A DNA stretch of 64,000 nt, taken from the NCBI RefSeq assembly GCF_040580765.1, contig NZ_CP158687.1, forward strand, positions 1,054,001 through 1,118,000, in the 5' to 3' direction. The position numbers were made by a program, and so were the translations under genes. The stretch comes from Lentibacter algarum. Lineage in GTDB: Bacteria; Pseudomonadota; Alphaproteobacteria; Rhodobacterales; Rhodobacteraceae. The notes under the pieces were generated by a model. It saw nothing but the letters and a program-made list of their open reading frames with translations. It did no database searches and was not told the DNA's origin. Positions 17,286 to 27,583 of the stretch are shown piece after piece; the stretch's first letter is position 1, and every line of letters starts with the position of its first letter.

Positions 17286-18634
17286 GCCTCGGCAAGGTTT
17301 GTTTCGAGCCAGTGCTCCAACCAGTGGATGTTGTATCCGCCTGAGAGGACGTCTTCTTCCTGCAAGAGTGCGTGAAAGAGCGGCACTGTGGTGTCGACAC
17401 CATCGACGATCAGCTCGCCAAGTGCACGGTTAAGACGTGCAAGCGCTTCTGGGCGGTCGCGTCCGTGAACGATGAGCTTGCCGATGAGGCTATCGTAATA
17501 GGGTGGGATCGAATAGCCGTCGTAGAGTGCGCTATCCATGCGCACACCAAGGCCGCCTGGCGCGTGGAACTGCGTGATCTTACCCGGGCAGGGCGTGAAA
17601 TTGGGCAGTTTTTCTGCGTTGATGCGCACCTCGATAGCGTGGCCGTTGATCTTCAGATCTTCTTGCGTGAAGGACATAGGCTGGCCTTCTGCAACGCGGA
17701 TTTGTTCGCGTACAAGATCAACGCCAAAGATGGCTTCTGTCACGGGATGCTCGACTTGCAGGCGGGTGTTCATCTCAATGAAATAGAACTCGCCGTTTTC
17801 GTAGAGAAACTCGATCGTGCCCGCGCCGATATAGTTGATATCAGCCATGGCGTCGGCACAGACTTTGCCGATTTTGGCGCGCTCTTCAGGGGAAATTGAG
17901 GGGCCAGGCGCCTCTTCAAAAACCTTCTGGTGGCGGCGCTGGAGCGAGCAGTCGCGCTCGCCAAGGTGAACGGCGCGTCCTTTGCCATCACCAAACACCT
18001 GAATTTCGATGTGGCGGGGCGTTGTAAGGTATTTCTCTATATAGACTTCGTCATTGCCGAAATTGGATTTGCCCTCGGCGCGAGCTGTCTGGAAAGCAGA
18101 GGGCATATCTGAGGCGGTTTGCGCCACTTTCATGCCTTTGCCGCCGCCACCAGCTGTGGCTTTGATGATCACGGGGTAGCCAATCTCTTCGCCGATGCGC
18201 TGCGCATCTTCGAGCGTGGCGACGCCGCCGTCAGAGCCGGGCACAACGGGTACGCCAAGCTTGATCATGGTTTCTTTGGCGGTGATTTTGTCGCCCATGA
18301 CGCGGATGTGTTCGGCTGTTGGGCCGATGAAGATCAGGTCGTGATCCTCGACGATTTGCACGAAATTGGCGTTTTCAGACAGAAAGCCATAGCCAGGATG
18401 GATCGCTTGCGCGCCTGTGATTTCACAGGCGGCAATGATCGCTGGGATGGAGAGATAGCTCTCTGTGCCAGCAGGCGGGCCGATGCAGACGCTTTCATCG
18501 GCCATGCGTACGTGCATGGCGTCTGCGTCTGCTGTGGAGTGAACGGCGACCGACTGAATGCCCATTTCGCGGCAGGCGCGAATGACCCTCAGGGCGATCT
18601 CACCGCGGTTGGCGATAAGGACTTTTTCAATCAT
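17282..18634 (-). CDS. accC: Acetyl-CoA carboxylase, biotin carboxylase subunit
   Basis: 450 residues. It carboxylates biotin on AccB using ATP and bicarbonate, the first half of malonyl-CoA formation. Visible landmarks are the N-terminal [20 protein letters not shown], the ATP-grasp glycine loop [35 protein letters not shown], and [16 protein letters not shown]. Length and motif order are normal. It sits 9 bp after accB. Confidence 0.97.
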   Translation of the reverse strand: MIEKVLIANRGEIALRVIRACREMGIQSVAVHSTADADAMHVRMADESVCIGPPAGTESYLSIPAIIAACEITGAQAIHPGYGFLSENANFVQIVEDHDLIFIGPTAEHIRVMGDKITAKETMIKLGVPVVPGSDGGVATLEDAQRIGEEIGYPVIIKATAGGGGKGMKVAQTASDMPSAFQTARAEGKSNFGNDEVYIEKYLTTPRHIEIQVFGDGKGRAVHLGERDCSLQRRHQKVFEEAPGPSISPEERAKIGKVCADAMADINYIGAGTIEFLYENGEFYFIEMNTRLQVEHPVTEAIFGVDLVREQIRVAEGQPMSFTQEDLKINGHAIEVRINAEKLPNFTPCPGKITQFHAPGGLGVRMDSALYDGYSIPPYYDSLIGKLIVHGRDRPEALARLNRALGELIVDGVDTTVPLFHALLQEEDVLSGGYNIHWLEHWLETNLAEA

Positions 18635-18643
18635 GTCAGAGCC

Positions 18644-19135
18644 TTATTCGATAATCATCAGGGGTGTTCCGAACTCGACAGCATCGCCATCGGAGACCAG
18701 AATACGCTTGACCGTGCCCGATTTGGGGGCCGGAATGTGGTTCATGGTTTTCATGGCTTCCACGATCAGCAGGGTGTCGCCTTCGTTGACTTGCTGGCCG
18801 ACTGAGACAAACGACGGTGCGCTTGGCTCTGGCTGAAGATAGATCGTTCCGACCATAGGCGAGTTAACAGCGCCCGGGTGGCTGGAAGGGTCTTCGGCGG
18901 GGGTAGCCGCCGCAGGGGCGGCCGCAGCAGCCGCAACAGGGGCCGCAGCCGCAACGGGAGCAGCAACATGCTGAACCACTTCTGTTTTGCGGCTCACGCG
19001 AACATTCAGGCTGTCATTGTCGCCATATTCGCGTTTTACGTTGAGTTCGGTGAGATCGTTCTCGCCGAGGATTTTCGCCAGTGCCTCGATAAAGGCCACA
19101 TCGGTGTCATGAGTTCCGTCTTTTTTTGTCATCAT
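18644..19135 (-). CDS. accB: Acetyl-CoA carboxylase biotin carboxyl carrier protein
   Basis: 163 residues. The C-terminal biotinyl domain carries the modification site [10 protein letters not shown]. It is preceded by a long Ala/Pro-rich hinge (about residues 58-80), the flexible arm that lets biotin travel between AccC and the transferase. The N-terminus ([20 protein letters not shown]) is standard. It is the first gene of accB-accC-aat. Two adjacent ATGs at 19135 and 19132 are both usable. Confidence 0.96.
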   Translation of the reverse strand: MMTKKDGTHDTDVAFIEALAKILGENDLTELNVKREYGDNDSLNVRVSRKTEVVQHVAAPVAAAAPVAAAAAAPAAATPAEDPSSHPGAVNSPMVGTIYLQPEPSAPSFVSVGQQVNEGDTLLIVEAMKTMNHIPAPKSGTVKRILVSDGDAVEFGTPLMIIE

Positions 19136-19272
19136 GTCCTCAGGTATTGGCTCCGCGGTTTACGAAGCGTCAGGATTTGGGGCCTTATAGGCGAAGTGAG
19201 CGGGCGTGAAAAGCCGCATATCTGCCCGCATGTTTGAAGCTTTTGAGCCATAATGCGAGGGGAAACTGCGGC

Positions 19273-19824
19273 TCATAGTGGCATGCCTGAGAGTTTGGCC
19301 ACCAGTTCGGCCAATTTACGGGCGCGAAACTTCTCTTGTAGGCGAGCGCGATAAACTTCGATTGTACGGTAGCTGAGGCCCAGTTCGCGGCCTATTTCCT
19401 TAGAGGTGAGACCACGGCAAGTCAAAATGGCGACTTCGCGCTCGCGCGTGGTGAGAGCGACAAGGGGGCGCTCTTGGGACAGATCAGCAAAGCTCCAGAC
19501 GCCACGTTTGAAGGGCGCATCGGGCGTGAGGCTTTGGCCACGCACTCGACACCAAAAAAGCGTGCCATCACGGCGGCGCATCACGCGTTCGTCGGCGTAG
19601 CGGCCTGTGGTGCGCATCGCCTCAAGTCCGCGCGCTCCAATGCGCTCATAGTCTTCACGGCTGGGATAGAGCGCCTCAAGGGGCGCGTCTATATAGCTTT
19701 GGGGAGCCCCGCCGAATATCTCTGCAAAGAGCGCGTTGGCGGATTTTATGATGCGGTTTTCCAAGATCACCAGCCCGATGGGCGCGTGGGTAAAGGCCAG
19801 ATCTGAGGGGGTATGCTGCGTCAT
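19273..19824 (-). CDS. PAS-LuxR type transcriptional regulator
   Basis: 183 residues from ATG 19824. An N-terminal PAS domain (about 8-115) has APIGLVILENRIIKSANALF and MRRRDGTLFWCRVRG. A C-terminal LuxR helix-turn-helix (about 118-180) contains LTTREREVAILTCRGLTSKE, the opening of the LuxR DNA-binding signature, then IGRELGLSYRTIEVYRARLQ. No receiver domain is present, so signal perception would be through PAS. It is divergent from the acyl-CoA ligase at 19932, with a 107-bp shared control region, so regulation of that operon is plausible. Confidence 0.87.
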   Translation of the reverse strand: MTQHTPSDLAFTHAPIGLVILENRIIKSANALFAEIFGGAPQSYIDAPLEALYPSREDYERIGARGLEAMRTTGRYADERVMRRRDGTLFWCRVRGQSLTPDAPFKRGVWSFADLSQERPLVALTTREREVAILTCRGLTSKEIGRELGLSYRTIEVYRARLQEKFRARKLAELVAKLSGMPL

Positions 19825-19931
19825 GTCACAAGAGTGCCCGCTTTTTAGGCGCGCAGCAAGAGCACGTAGAACTACGGCATTGCGGGCGCGCTTGGCTTGG
19901 TGCTGAATGTGTTCAAGTTTGGGAGGACGAC

Positions 19932-21452
19932 ATGAACATAGCTGAGTATCTTTACCGCACGGCTGCCTTGACGCCATCGCGGGAGGCGCTGTTTTGGGGC
20001 GAGACCTGCGTCGCGGATTATGATGCATTTTTGGAACGTGCGGGGCAAGTGGCGGCGTGGCTCGTGGCGCAAGGCTCAGGCAAGGGCTCACCTGTCGCGA
20101 TTTTCATGAAGAATCTGCCAGACTATCTCATTGTTCAATACGGGATATGGATGGCGGGAGCTGTGGCAGTGCCAATAAACGCGAAGCTTCACGGGCGTGA
20201 GGCTGCTTGGATTATTGACAATGCCGAGGCTGAAATTGTGTTTTGTGACACGGGCTTGGCGCTGTCGTTACTAGATGCGGGCACAGATGCAAGGCTGATG
20301 GATGTTCAGAGCGACGCTTATGAAGTGGTGCGCTCGACAGCGCCGCTTGCGCAGCCCGTGACCTGTGCGAATGATGATTTGGCGTGGCTGTTTTACACTT
20401 CGGGAACAACAGGGCGGCCCAAGGGCGTGATGATCACCCATCGGATGCTGCGTTCTATGGCGCTTTGTTACTTTGTTGATGCGGATCAGGTGCTGCCTGA
20501 AGATGCAGCGCTGTATGCGGCGCCGCTCAGTCATGGGGCTGGGATTTACAACATCATGCATGTGATGGTCGGTGCGCGCCATATCTGCCCGCTTTCAGGC
20601 GGGTTTGATGAGGCTGAAATCTTCGGATTGGCGGCTCATTTTGGGCGCGTGCATATGTTTGCTGCGCCGACAATGGTCAAGCGGATGACGCTGGCTGCCA
20701 AAGCGGCGGGTGTGAAGGGCGAGGGCTTGCGCAGTATCGTTTATGCAGGTGGCCCGATGTATAATGCCGACATCATCGAGGCGGTTGAGTATTTTGGCCC
20801 CGTTTTCTTGCAGATTTACGGGCAGGGCGAGTGTCCGATGGGCATATCTGCACTGTCTCGCCACGATGTGACGGACCGCAGCCACCCACGCTGGCGCGAG
20901 CGACTTGGCTCTGTGGGGCGCGCGCAATCTGCTGTTGAAGTCATGATCGGTGGGGCGGATGGCGTGGAACTTCCATGCGGCGAAGTCGGCGAGATCATGG
21001 TGCGCGGGGATACTGTTATGCCGGGCTATTGGAGGAACGCAGAGGCCAGCGCCAAGACGCTTGTAGACGGCTGGCTCATGACGGGAGACATGGGCAGCAT
21101 GGACGCTGACGGCTATATTACGATGCATGACCGTTCCAAGGATATGATCATTACAGGGGGGAGCAATGTCTACCCCCGCGAAGTGGAAGAAGTGCTTTTG
21201 GAGCTGCCTGATGTTGAGGAGGTCAGCGTTGTGGGGCGCGCGCATCCTGAGTGGGGCGAGGATGTTGTGGCCTTTGTTGTGATGGCGAAAGGGGCGGCGC
21301 TTGATCTAGCGGCTTTGGATGCGCAATGCCTTGAAAATATTGCACGATTTAAGAGGCCCAAGGATTATTATGCACTCGATGAATTGCCTAAGAACAACTA
21401 TGGCAAGGTGCTTAAGACCGAGTTGCGCAAGCGTCTGGAGGAAATGGGATGA
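19932..21452 (+). CDS. Class I adenylate-forming acyl-CoA ligase
   Basis: 506 residues. The AMP-binding P-loop is LFYTSGTTGRPKGVMIT. The hinge and adenosine contacts include IYGQGECPMG and GWLMTGDMGSMDADGYITMH, and the C-terminal catalytic lysine is in PKNNYGKVLKTELR. It activates a carboxylic acid to its CoA thioester; the chain type cannot be read from sequence. It overlaps bdhA by 4 bp (ATGA), so its product may feed or drain the 3-hydroxybutyrate pool. Confidence 0.9.
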   Translation: MNIAEYLYRTAALTPSREALFWGETCVADYDAFLERAGQVAAWLVAQGSGKGSPVAIFMKNLPDYLIVQYGIWMAGAVAVPINAKLHGREAAWIIDNAEAEIVFCDTGLALSLLDAGTDARLMDVQSDAYEVVRSTAPLAQPVTCANDDLAWLFYTSGTTGRPKGVMITHRMLRSMALCYFVDADQVLPEDAALYAAPLSHGAGIYNIMHVMVGARHICPLSGGFDEAEIFGLAAHFGRVHMFAAPTMVKRMTLAAKAAGVKGEGLRSIVYAGGPMYNADIIEAVEYFGPVFLQIYGQGECPMGISALSRHDVTDRSHPRWRERLGSVGRAQSAVEVMIGGADGVELPCGEVGEIMVRGDTVMPGYWRNAEASAKTLVDGWLMTGDMGSMDADGYITMHDRSKDMIITGGSNVYPREVEEVLLELPDVEEVSVVGRAHPEWGEDVVAFVVMAKGAALDLAALDAQCLENIARFKRPKDYYALDELPKNNYGKVLKTELRKRLEEMG

Positions 21453-22252
21453 GTGATCTCAGCGGAAAGACAGCCTTTGTGACAGGATCTGTGCAGGGGA
21501 TTGGTCTTGCGATTGCCAAAGCCCTCGGCGGAGCGGGTGCGCGCGTGGCACTACACGGTTTGGCCACGGCAGAAGAGGGCGAAGCAGCTTGCGCGGCCGT
21601 AAGGGCGGCAGGAGCAGCGGATGTTCAGTTTTTCCGGGGGGATATGCGCGATGTCAGTGCAATTGATGCACTTGTAAATAATGTGCGCGCATGGGGCCCT
21701 GTTGATATTCTGGTTAACAATGCGGGTATTCAGCATACAGCGCCTTTGGCAGACATGCCGCGCGACACATGGGAGGCGATTCTGGCGATCAACCTGTCGG
21801 CGGCGTTTCACACAATGCAGGCTTTTATGCCTGATATGGCGGCACGCGGCTTTGGGCGGGTTATCAATATCGCTTCTGTCCATGGGCTTGTCGCAAGCAA
21901 GGATAAGGCGCCCTATGTGGCAGCAAAGTTTGGACTGGTGGGCTTGAGCCGAGTTGCAGCGCTAGAATATGCGAGCGCAGGAACCAAAGCGAGTGGTGGT
22001 GTGACTGTGAACTGTATTGCACCAGGCTGGACCGAGACGGCAATCATTCAGCCACAGATTGAGGCAAGGGCCGCGCATCACGGCGGGAACCGTGACGCAG
22101 GCATCGCGGAGCTTTTGGGCGAAAAGCAACCTTCGTTGCGCACCTCGGACCCAGAAGAGATTGGTGCGCTCGCGCTCTGGCTTTGTGAGCGAGTTGCCCA
22201 CAATGTGACAGGCACAACCATCCCAGTGGATGGCGGCTGGACTGCGCAATAG
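21449..22252 (+). CDS. 3-hydroxybutyrate dehydrogenase (SDR family)
   Basis: 267 residues. It carries a full classical SDR set: TGSVQGIGLAIA, NNAGIQHTAPL, the catalytic serine in INIASVHGLVAS and Tyr-Lys in APYVAAKFGLVG. The segment HTAPLADMPRDTWEAILAIN and the C-terminal GTTIPVDGGWTAQ are typical of D-3-hydroxybutyrate dehydrogenases, which interconvert 3-hydroxybutyrate and acetoacetate in polyhydroxybutyrate turnover. The loop RAAHHGGNRDAGIAELLGEKQPS fits that family. Translationally coupled to the acyl-CoA ligase. Confidence 0.87.
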   Translation: MSDLSGKTAFVTGSVQGIGLAIAKALGGAGARVALHGLATAEEGEAACAAVRAAGAADVQFFRGDMRDVSAIDALVNNVRAWGPVDILVNNAGIQHTAPLADMPRDTWEAILAINLSAAFHTMQAFMPDMAARGFGRVINIASVHGLVASKDKAPYVAAKFGLVGLSRVAALEYASAGTKASGGVTVNCIAPGWTETAIIQPQIEARAAHHGGNRDAGIAELLGEKQPSLRTSDPEEIGALALWLCERVAHNVTGTTIPVDGGWTAQ

Positions 22253-22255
22253 TGG

Positions 22256-22564
22256 CTATTCTTTTTTCTGCTCTTCCTGAAGCTGGGCAAGCTCTTGGGA
22301 GAGACGCATCTCAATGAGATAGGCGGCTGTCGACGTACCAACGGGCAGGCTTCGGCGGGGGGGAGCAGCCTCTTTGGGCGGACTTTCCAGCATAATACGT
22401 GTCGTGCTTGTGGCCGTGCTTTGTTGTACTGCGCTTCGCAGCTCGGTCTTGGCCACGGCAGGCGCGGCACTTTGGACCTGAGATTGCGCGAGGCGCTCGC
22501 TCATTGCGGTTGCTGTTGCGCTGCGTGTTTGGGACGCGGCGCCGAGACTTTCTACCAAGGACAT
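22256..22564 (-). CDS. Hypothetical protein, Ser/Ala-rich
   Basis: 102 residues, no recognised domain. It is rich in Ser, Ala and Gln in the first 65 residues (MSLVESLGAASQTRSATATA) and ends in a charged helix, AAYLIEMRLSQELAQLQEEQ. No signal peptide or membrane segment is visible. The start is preceded by a 255-bp gap that contains the acs terminator, so it would need its own promoter. It could be a small cytosolic or phasin-like protein given the neighbouring 3-hydroxybutyrate gene, but that is only a guess. Confidence 0.5.
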   Translation of the reverse strand: MSLVESLGAASQTRSATATAMSERLAQSQVQSAAPAVAKTELRSAVQQSTATSTTRIMLESPPKEAAPPRRSLPVGTSTAAYLIEMRLSQELAQLQEEQKKE

Positions 22565-22762
22565 TTTTGGCTCCGATCATGGAGCCCCCACCACGAACAA
22601 ATATCTGCCTGAAATCCTAACAGAGGGTTAAGAATGCTGGGTTGACTAAAATCCTGTCGAGTTTGGGGCGCAATCGGATTTTGAGGCACTGGTACGACGT
22701 CGGGTTTTGCTCCAAGATATTTTGAAGCAGAGATAGGGCGTCTTAAGGACTTGCTTTTTAAC

Positions 22763-22800
22763 AAAAAAACCGCGCTGAGGCGTGGGCCTCGCGCGGTTTT
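22763..22800 (-). terminator. Terminator after acs (minus strand)
   Basis: AAAACCGCGC (22766-22775) and GCGCGGTTTT (22791-22800) form a 10-bp stem; read in the acs direction it ends in a run of seven T. Inner GAGG/CCTC pairing makes it longer. Confidence 0.88.
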
Positions 22801-22819
22801 ACGTTCGTGTGAGCGATTT

Positions 22820-24766
22820 TTAGGCGCGGTTCATTCTGTTTTCGATCAGTTCTTCCACAACTGAAGGATCCGCGAGTGTCGAGATATCACCCAACGCGCC
22901 ATAATCATTTTCAGCGATCTTGCGCAGAATACGGCGCATGATTTTGCCTGAACGGGTCTTTGGTAGCCCTGGTGCCCATTGGATGAGATCAGGGGAGGCG
23001 ATGGGGCCGATTTCTTGACGAACCCAGTTGCGAAGCTCTTTACGAAGCTCCTCAGTAGGCTCTGCATCATTCATTAGCGTGACATAGCAATAGATGCCTT
23101 GGCCTTTGATCTCATGCGGATAACCGACCACGGCAGCTTCGGCGACGGCGGCGTGAGCGACGAGGGCGCTTTCCACTTCGGCTGTGCCCATGCGGTGGCC
23201 TGATACGTTGATGACGTCATCGACGCGGCCAGTGATCCAGTAGTCGCCATCATCGTCGCGTTTGCAGCCGTCACCAGCGAAGTAGTAGCCTTTGTAGTCA
23301 GAGAAGTAGGTCTTTTCAAAGCGCTCATGATCGCCCCAGACTGTGCGCATCTGGCCAGGCCAGCTGTCTTTCATACAGAGCACGCCTTCTGTGGGGAAGG
23401 TGTCGATCTCTTCACCAGATGTTGGCTCAAGCACGACAGGCTGGACGCCGAAGAAGGGCTTCATCGCCGCGCCTGGCTTTGTCGCGTGCGCGCCGGGCAG
23501 GGGGGTCATCATGTGGCCGCCAGTCTCGGTCTGCCACCACGTGTCAACGATGGGGCAGCGGCCGCCGCCGACGACATCATTGTACCAGTTCCAAGCTTCG
23601 GGGTTGATTGGCTCACCGACCGTGCCGAGGACTTTGAGGCTGCTGAGGTCACATTTCTCAACGAATTCATTGCCTTGTCCCATAAGGGCGCGCAGAGCCG
23701 TTGGGGCTGTGTAGAATTGGTTGACCTTGTGCTTCTCGCAAACCTGCCAGAAACGGGAGGCGTCTGGGTAGGTTGGGGTGCCTTCAAACATCAGCGTTGT
23801 TGCGCCGTTCGCAAGCGGCCCATAAACGATGTAGCTGTGGCCCGTGACCCAGCCGACATCGGCTGTGCACCAGTAGATGTCGCCATCGTGATAATCAAAG
23901 GTGATCTCTTGGGTCATAGAGGCCCATACCAGATAGCCGCCAGAACAGTGGACCACGCCTTTTGGCTGACCCGTGGAGCCTGATGTATAGAGGATGAAGA
24001 GGGGATCTTCTGCGTTCATCTCCTCGGGAGGGCAGTCGGCGGAGACTTTGGCAATTTCTTCGTGGTACCAAAAATCAAGCCCATCACGCCAAGCGACCTG
24101 ATCGCCTGTGCGTTTGACGACGAGGCATTTGACGTCATCAACATCATGCAAGAGCGCTTGGTTGACGTTGTCTTTGAGCTTGGTCTTGCGGCCACCGCGA
24201 GGAGCGTGGTCCGCTGTGATCACGACTTTGGCTTGGCAGCCATTGACGCGCGCGCCGAGAGCATCAGGCGAGAAGCCCGCAAAGACGATCGAGTGGATTG
24301 CACCGATGCGTGCGCAGGCGAGCATGGCATAGGCCGCTTCTGGAATCATCGGCATGTAGATGATGACGCGGTCACCCTTGCTGACACCCATATTCTTGAG
24401 AACATTGGCCATTTTGCCAACGTGGCCGTGTAGTTCGGTATAGGTGATGTGTTGGGCAGGCTCGTTGGGATCATCTGGTTCAAAGATGATCGCTGTTTGG
24501 CTGCCGCGGGTGGCGAGGTGACGGTCGACGCAGTTTGCGGCGATATTGAGGGTTCCGTCCTCGAACCATTTGATGTCGATATTGCCCGGCTCAAAGGAGA
24601 CGTTTTTCACTTTGGTGAAGGGTTTGATCCAGTCCAAACGCTTGCCGTGCTCGGCCCAGAAGGCGTCTGGGTTGTTTACGGATGCAGCATACATCTCGTC
24701 ATATTTGGCGGCGTCAACGTGGGCGTTGGCGGCCATGGAAGCGGAAGGGGCGTAAGTTTTGGACAT
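22820..24766 (-). CDS. acs: Acetyl-CoA synthetase
   Basis: 648 residues, the normal Acs length. It converts acetate, ATP and CoA to acetyl-CoA. The P-loop is [15 protein letters not shown]; other landmarks are [36 protein letters not shown], and the regulatory/catalytic lysine in [16 protein letters not shown], which is the site acetylated by protein acetyltransferases in this family. ATG 24766 (MSKTYAP) is used; the ORF extends further but without family similarity. It lies 85 bp after livF on the same strand and before a strong terminator, so it seems to be the last gene of the liv operon. Confidence 0.97.
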   Translation of the reverse strand: MSKTYAPSASMAANAHVDAAKYDEMYAASVNNPDAFWAEHGKRLDWIKPFTKVKNVSFEPGNIDIKWFEDGTLNIAANCVDRHLATRGSQTAIIFEPDDPNEPAQHITYTELHGHVGKMANVLKNMGVSKGDRVIIYMPMIPEAAYAMLACARIGAIHSIVFAGFSPDALGARVNGCQAKVVITADHAPRGGRKTKLKDNVNQALLHDVDDVKCLVVKRTGDQVAWRDGLDFWYHEEIAKVSADCPPEEMNAEDPLFILYTSGSTGQPKGVVHCSGGYLVWASMTQEITFDYHDGDIYWCTADVGWVTGHSYIVYGPLANGATTLMFEGTPTYPDASRFWQVCEKHKVNQFYTAPTALRALMGQGNEFVEKCDLSSLKVLGTVGEPINPEAWNWYNDVVGGGRCPIVDTWWQTETGGHMMTPLPGAHATKPGAAMKPFFGVQPVVLEPTSGEEIDTFPTEGVLCMKDSWPGQMRTVWGDHERFEKTYFSDYKGYYFAGDGCKRDDDGDYWITGRVDDVINVSGHRMGTAEVESALVAHAAVAEAAVVGYPHEIKGQGIYCYVTLMNDAEPTEELRKELRNWVRQEIGPIASPDLIQWAPGLPKTRSGKIMRRILRKIAENDYGALGDISTLADPSVVEELIENRMNRA

Positions 24767-24851
24767 AGCGGTTTCCCATTTGTCGTTGTGTTGGGGCTCT
24801 TGGTGGCCCGCCTGTTGCGAAATGGTCTGACAGGCGGGCCGGGGAGAGGCC

Positions 24852-25607
24852 TTAGATGGCGAGATACTCGGCGCGCAGCTCGGCGTTCTCGAGCACTTCT
24901 GCGGCAGATCCGTCAAAGACGATTCCGCCTGTGTCAAGAATCACAGCGCGATCAGCGAGCTCTAGCGCACGTACGGCGTTTTGTTCGACGAGGATCGTTG
25001 TGATACCTTGCTCTTTGATGATGCGCAGGGTTTTTTCGATCTCGTCCACAATCACTGGCGCGAGGCCTTCATATGGCTCATCAAGCAGAAGCACCTTGAT
25101 GTCGCGTGCAAGAGCGCGTGCGACGGCGAGCATCTGTTGTTCACCACCAGAGAGCGTAACACCCTCTTGTTTGCGGCGCTCTTTGAGGCGTGGGAAAAGC
25201 TCATAAAGACGATCAAGCGACCAGCCGATGGGCGGAGCAATCTGGGCAAGCTGCAGGTTTTCCTCAACCGTCAAGCCGGGAATGATGCAGCGGTCTTCTG
25301 GAACGAGGCCAATACCCGCTTGAGCCGCTTGGTAGCTTGACATGTTGTGAAGTGGCTGGTGGTCCAGCCAGATTTCACCATGTGTTACTTGCGGTGCGTC
25401 CATGCGCGCAATAGAGCGCAGGGTCGACGTTTTGCCAGCGCCGTTGCGACCGAGGAGGGCGAGAATTTCGCCTTCATGGACGTTGAAGCTGATGTTTTGA
25501 ACAATATAGCTTTCGCCATAATAGCTTTCCATGCCCCAGACCGAGAGATAGGCGGGGGCGGTTTCAGCAAAGTTTTTGCCTTTGGAGAAGTCGGGCTTCA
25601 CATTCAT
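24852..25607 (-). CDS. Branched-chain-type ABC transporter ATPase (LivF-like)
   Basis: 251 residues. Walker A is [16 protein letters not shown], signature [15 protein letters not shown], Walker [14 protein letters not shown], and the switch histidine is replaced by Gln in [20 protein letters not shown], as in LivF. It is the second nucleotide-binding subunit of a hydrophobic amino acid/amide uptake complex. The N-terminal extension of about 25 residues ([20 protein letters not shown]) is longer than usual for LivF. Order: substrate-binding protein, LivH, LivM, LivG, LivF, then acs. Confidence 0.93.
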   Translation of the reverse strand: MNVKPDFSKGKNFAETAPAYLSVWGMESYYGESYIVQNISFNVHEGEILALLGRNGAGKTSTLRSIARMDAPQVTHGEIWLDHQPLHNMSSYQAAQAGIGLVPEDRCIIPGLTVEENLQLAQIAPPIGWSLDRLYELFPRLKERRKQEGVTLSGGEQQMLAVARALARDIKVLLLDEPYEGLAPVIVDEIEKTLRIIKEQGITTILVEQNAVRALELADRAVILDTGGIVFDGSAAEVLENAELRAEYLAI

Positions 25608-25619
25608 CTGAGTTCTCCT

Positions 25620-26375
25620 TTATGCCGCTTCGCCGAGGTACGCTTCGCGCACTTTCGGGTGGCCTTTGATGTTTTCTGGGTGATCTTCGACCAGGGGTGT
25701 GCCCTGTGCCAGAACGGTGATCCGGTCTGCCAATGAGAAGACCACGTGCATATCGTGTTCGATGATTGCGATTGTGATATCGCGCTCTTCTTTGATCTGC
25801 TTCAGAAGGTCGATGGTGTTGTTCGTGTCGGCGCGCGCCATGCCTGCTGTCGGCTCATCGAGCAACAGAAGGCGAGGCTCTTGGCTGAGGCACATTGCGA
25901 TTTCGAGGCGGCGTTTGTCGCCACGAGACATCGAAGAGGCTTGCATGCCACGCTTATCGGCTAGACCCATGTCTTCGAGCATCGCCTCTGCTTTTTCGAC
26001 AATGTCTTTTTCGCTCATCATGCCTTCAATTGCGTGCATGCGGAATGCACCATCACGCTTTGCAAACACTGGGATCATCATGTTTTCCATAACGGTGAGA
26101 TCTGAAAAGATCTCTGGCGTCTGGAACACACGAGAGATGCCCATCTGATTGATTTCAAAAGGCTTGCGACCGAGTACCGACTGACCGTCGAACATAACGG
26201 AGCCTGTGTCGGGGATAAGTTTTCCGACAAAGACGTTGAGCAGGGTGGACTTGCCCGCGCCGTTAGGGCCGATGATCGCGTGGCAGGTGTTCTCTGCCAC
26301 GCTGAGGTTTACATCGTTCAACGCTTGCAGACCACCGAAGCGCTTGCCGACGTTCTTGACTTCAAGAATTCCCAT
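25620..26375 (-). CDS. Branched-chain-type ABC transporter ATPase (LivG-like)
   Basis: 251 residues. Walker A is IIGPNGAGKSTLLNVFVG; Walker B is LLLLDEPTAGMARADTN; the H-loop is IAIIEHDMHVVFSLADRITV. The signature region reads SMSRGDKRRLEIAMCL, so the usual LSxG is SRGD-like, a small departure seen in some LivG proteins. The sequence ending (GHPKVREAYLGEAA) is the standard LivG tail. It lies 11 bp after livM. Confidence 0.93.
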   Translation of the reverse strand: MGILEVKNVGKRFGGLQALNDVNLSVAENTCHAIIGPNGAGKSTLLNVFVGKLIPDTGSVMFDGQSVLGRKPFEINQMGISRVFQTPEIFSDLTVMENMMIPVFAKRDGAFRMHAIEGMMSEKDIVEKAEAMLEDMGLADKRGMQASSMSRGDKRRLEIAMCLSQEPRLLLLDEPTAGMARADTNNTIDLLKQIKEERDITIAIIEHDMHVVFSLADRITVLAQGTPLVEDHPENIKGHPKVREAYLGEAA

Positions 26376-26386
26376 TGGAGCTTTCC

Positions 26387-27580
26387 TTATTCTGCAGGTG
26401 TTGATTGAGCGGTGTCTTCGGACGCGTCTTTGCGCTTGAAGAGCTTCGCGATGCGTTGTCCGCCTTCGACAAGTCCGCCTGGCAAGAAGATAACCACGAG
26501 CATGAAGATAATGCCGAGGGTCAGGTGCCAGCCTTTGCCGATGAACGGGTAGATCAGCGTAATGATGAAGTCTTCAAGCCCATCGGGCAGGAAGGCAAAC
26601 CATGTGTGCAGGATGTCTGAGTTGATCTTGGAGAGGATATTCTCCATGTATTTGATCAAGCCTGCGCCAAGTACTGGGCCGATAAGTGTCCCTGCGCCGC
26701 CGAGGATTGTCATCAGAACAACTTCACCTGAGGCAGTCCAGAACATACGCTCCGGGCCCACCTGGGTATCCATCGCAACCATAAGACCGCCTGCAAGACC
26801 AGCGTACATGCCCGAGATAACAAAGGCTGCGAGCGTGTAGGGGCGGGCATTAAGGCCTGTGTAGTTCATGCGCTGTTGGTTTGATTTGACCGCGCGGAGC
26901 ATGAGGCCGAAAGGCGAGCGGAAGATGCGAATAGCGAGGTAGAAGGCCACAAGCATTACGATGGCTGCGAGGTAGTAGCCCGCGTTGAACGTAAAGAGCC
27001 AGCTGCCAAGCGAGAGTTCAGCACTAGAGCTCATGTTCAGGCCAAAGATATTGGCACGAGCCTGTTCTCCGGCCTCCAGAGCGCCATCAAGGATGCGCGC
27101 ATCGGCGAGCTTGAGTTGGAGACCTGTTTCACCGCCTGTGATCGGAGTGAGAACTGAATAGGCCATCGCAAAGGACATTTGTGCAAATGCGAGGGTCAGG
27201 ATCGAGAAGTAGATGCCTGAGCGACGCAAGCTGACGTAGCCGACGACGAGGGCAAAGATACCTGCGATCACAACCGCCATGATCATAGCTGGGATCACAT
27301 TCGTTGTGAGCAGCTTCATCATCCAGATCGCGGCGTAGGAGCCGACACCGAGGAAGGCGGCGTGTCCGAAGCTGAGGTAGCCTGTCAGGCCGAACAGGAT
27401 GTTAAACCCGATTGCGAAGATCCCGAAGATCACGAAACGCTGCATCAAGTCGGGATAGCCCGCATTGAACTGGGCGAGGCCCGAGCCTTCAGGGAAGGGG
27501 TTGAGGATGAACGGTGCGAGCATTGTAAGGCACGCCACGATCAGTAGGAGATTAAAGTCTTTTTTGTCTAGTCCGAGCAT
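26387..27580 (-). CDS. Branched-chain-type ABC transporter permease (LivM-like)
   Basis: 397 residues with about ten hydrophobic segments. LivM signatures include [40 protein letters not shown] and [18 protein letters not shown] loop of roughly 60 residues around positions 130-190 is longer than in E. coli LivM. Its C-terminal tail is charged. It forms the membrane channel with the LivH-like protein 3 bp upstream. Confidence 0.93.
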   Translation of the reverse strand: MLGLDKKDFNLLLIVACLTMLAPFILNPFPEGSGLAQFNAGYPDLMQRFVIFGIFAIGFNILFGLTGYLSFGHAAFLGVGSYAAIWMMKLLTTNVIPAMIMAVVIAGIFALVVGYVSLRRSGIYFSILTLAFAQMSFAMAYSVLTPITGGETGLQLKLADARILDGALEAGEQARANIFGLNMSSSAELSLGSWLFTFNAGYYLAAIVMLVAFYLAIRIFRSPFGLMLRAVKSNQQRMNYTGLNARPYTLAAFVISGMYAGLAGGLMVAMDTQVGPERMFWTASGEVVLMTILGGAGTLIGPVLGAGLIKYMENILSKINSDILHTWFAFLPDGLEDFIITLIYPFIGKGWHLTLGIIFMLVVIFLPGGLVEGGQRIAKLFKRKDASEDTAQSTPAE

Positions 27581-27583
27581 GGC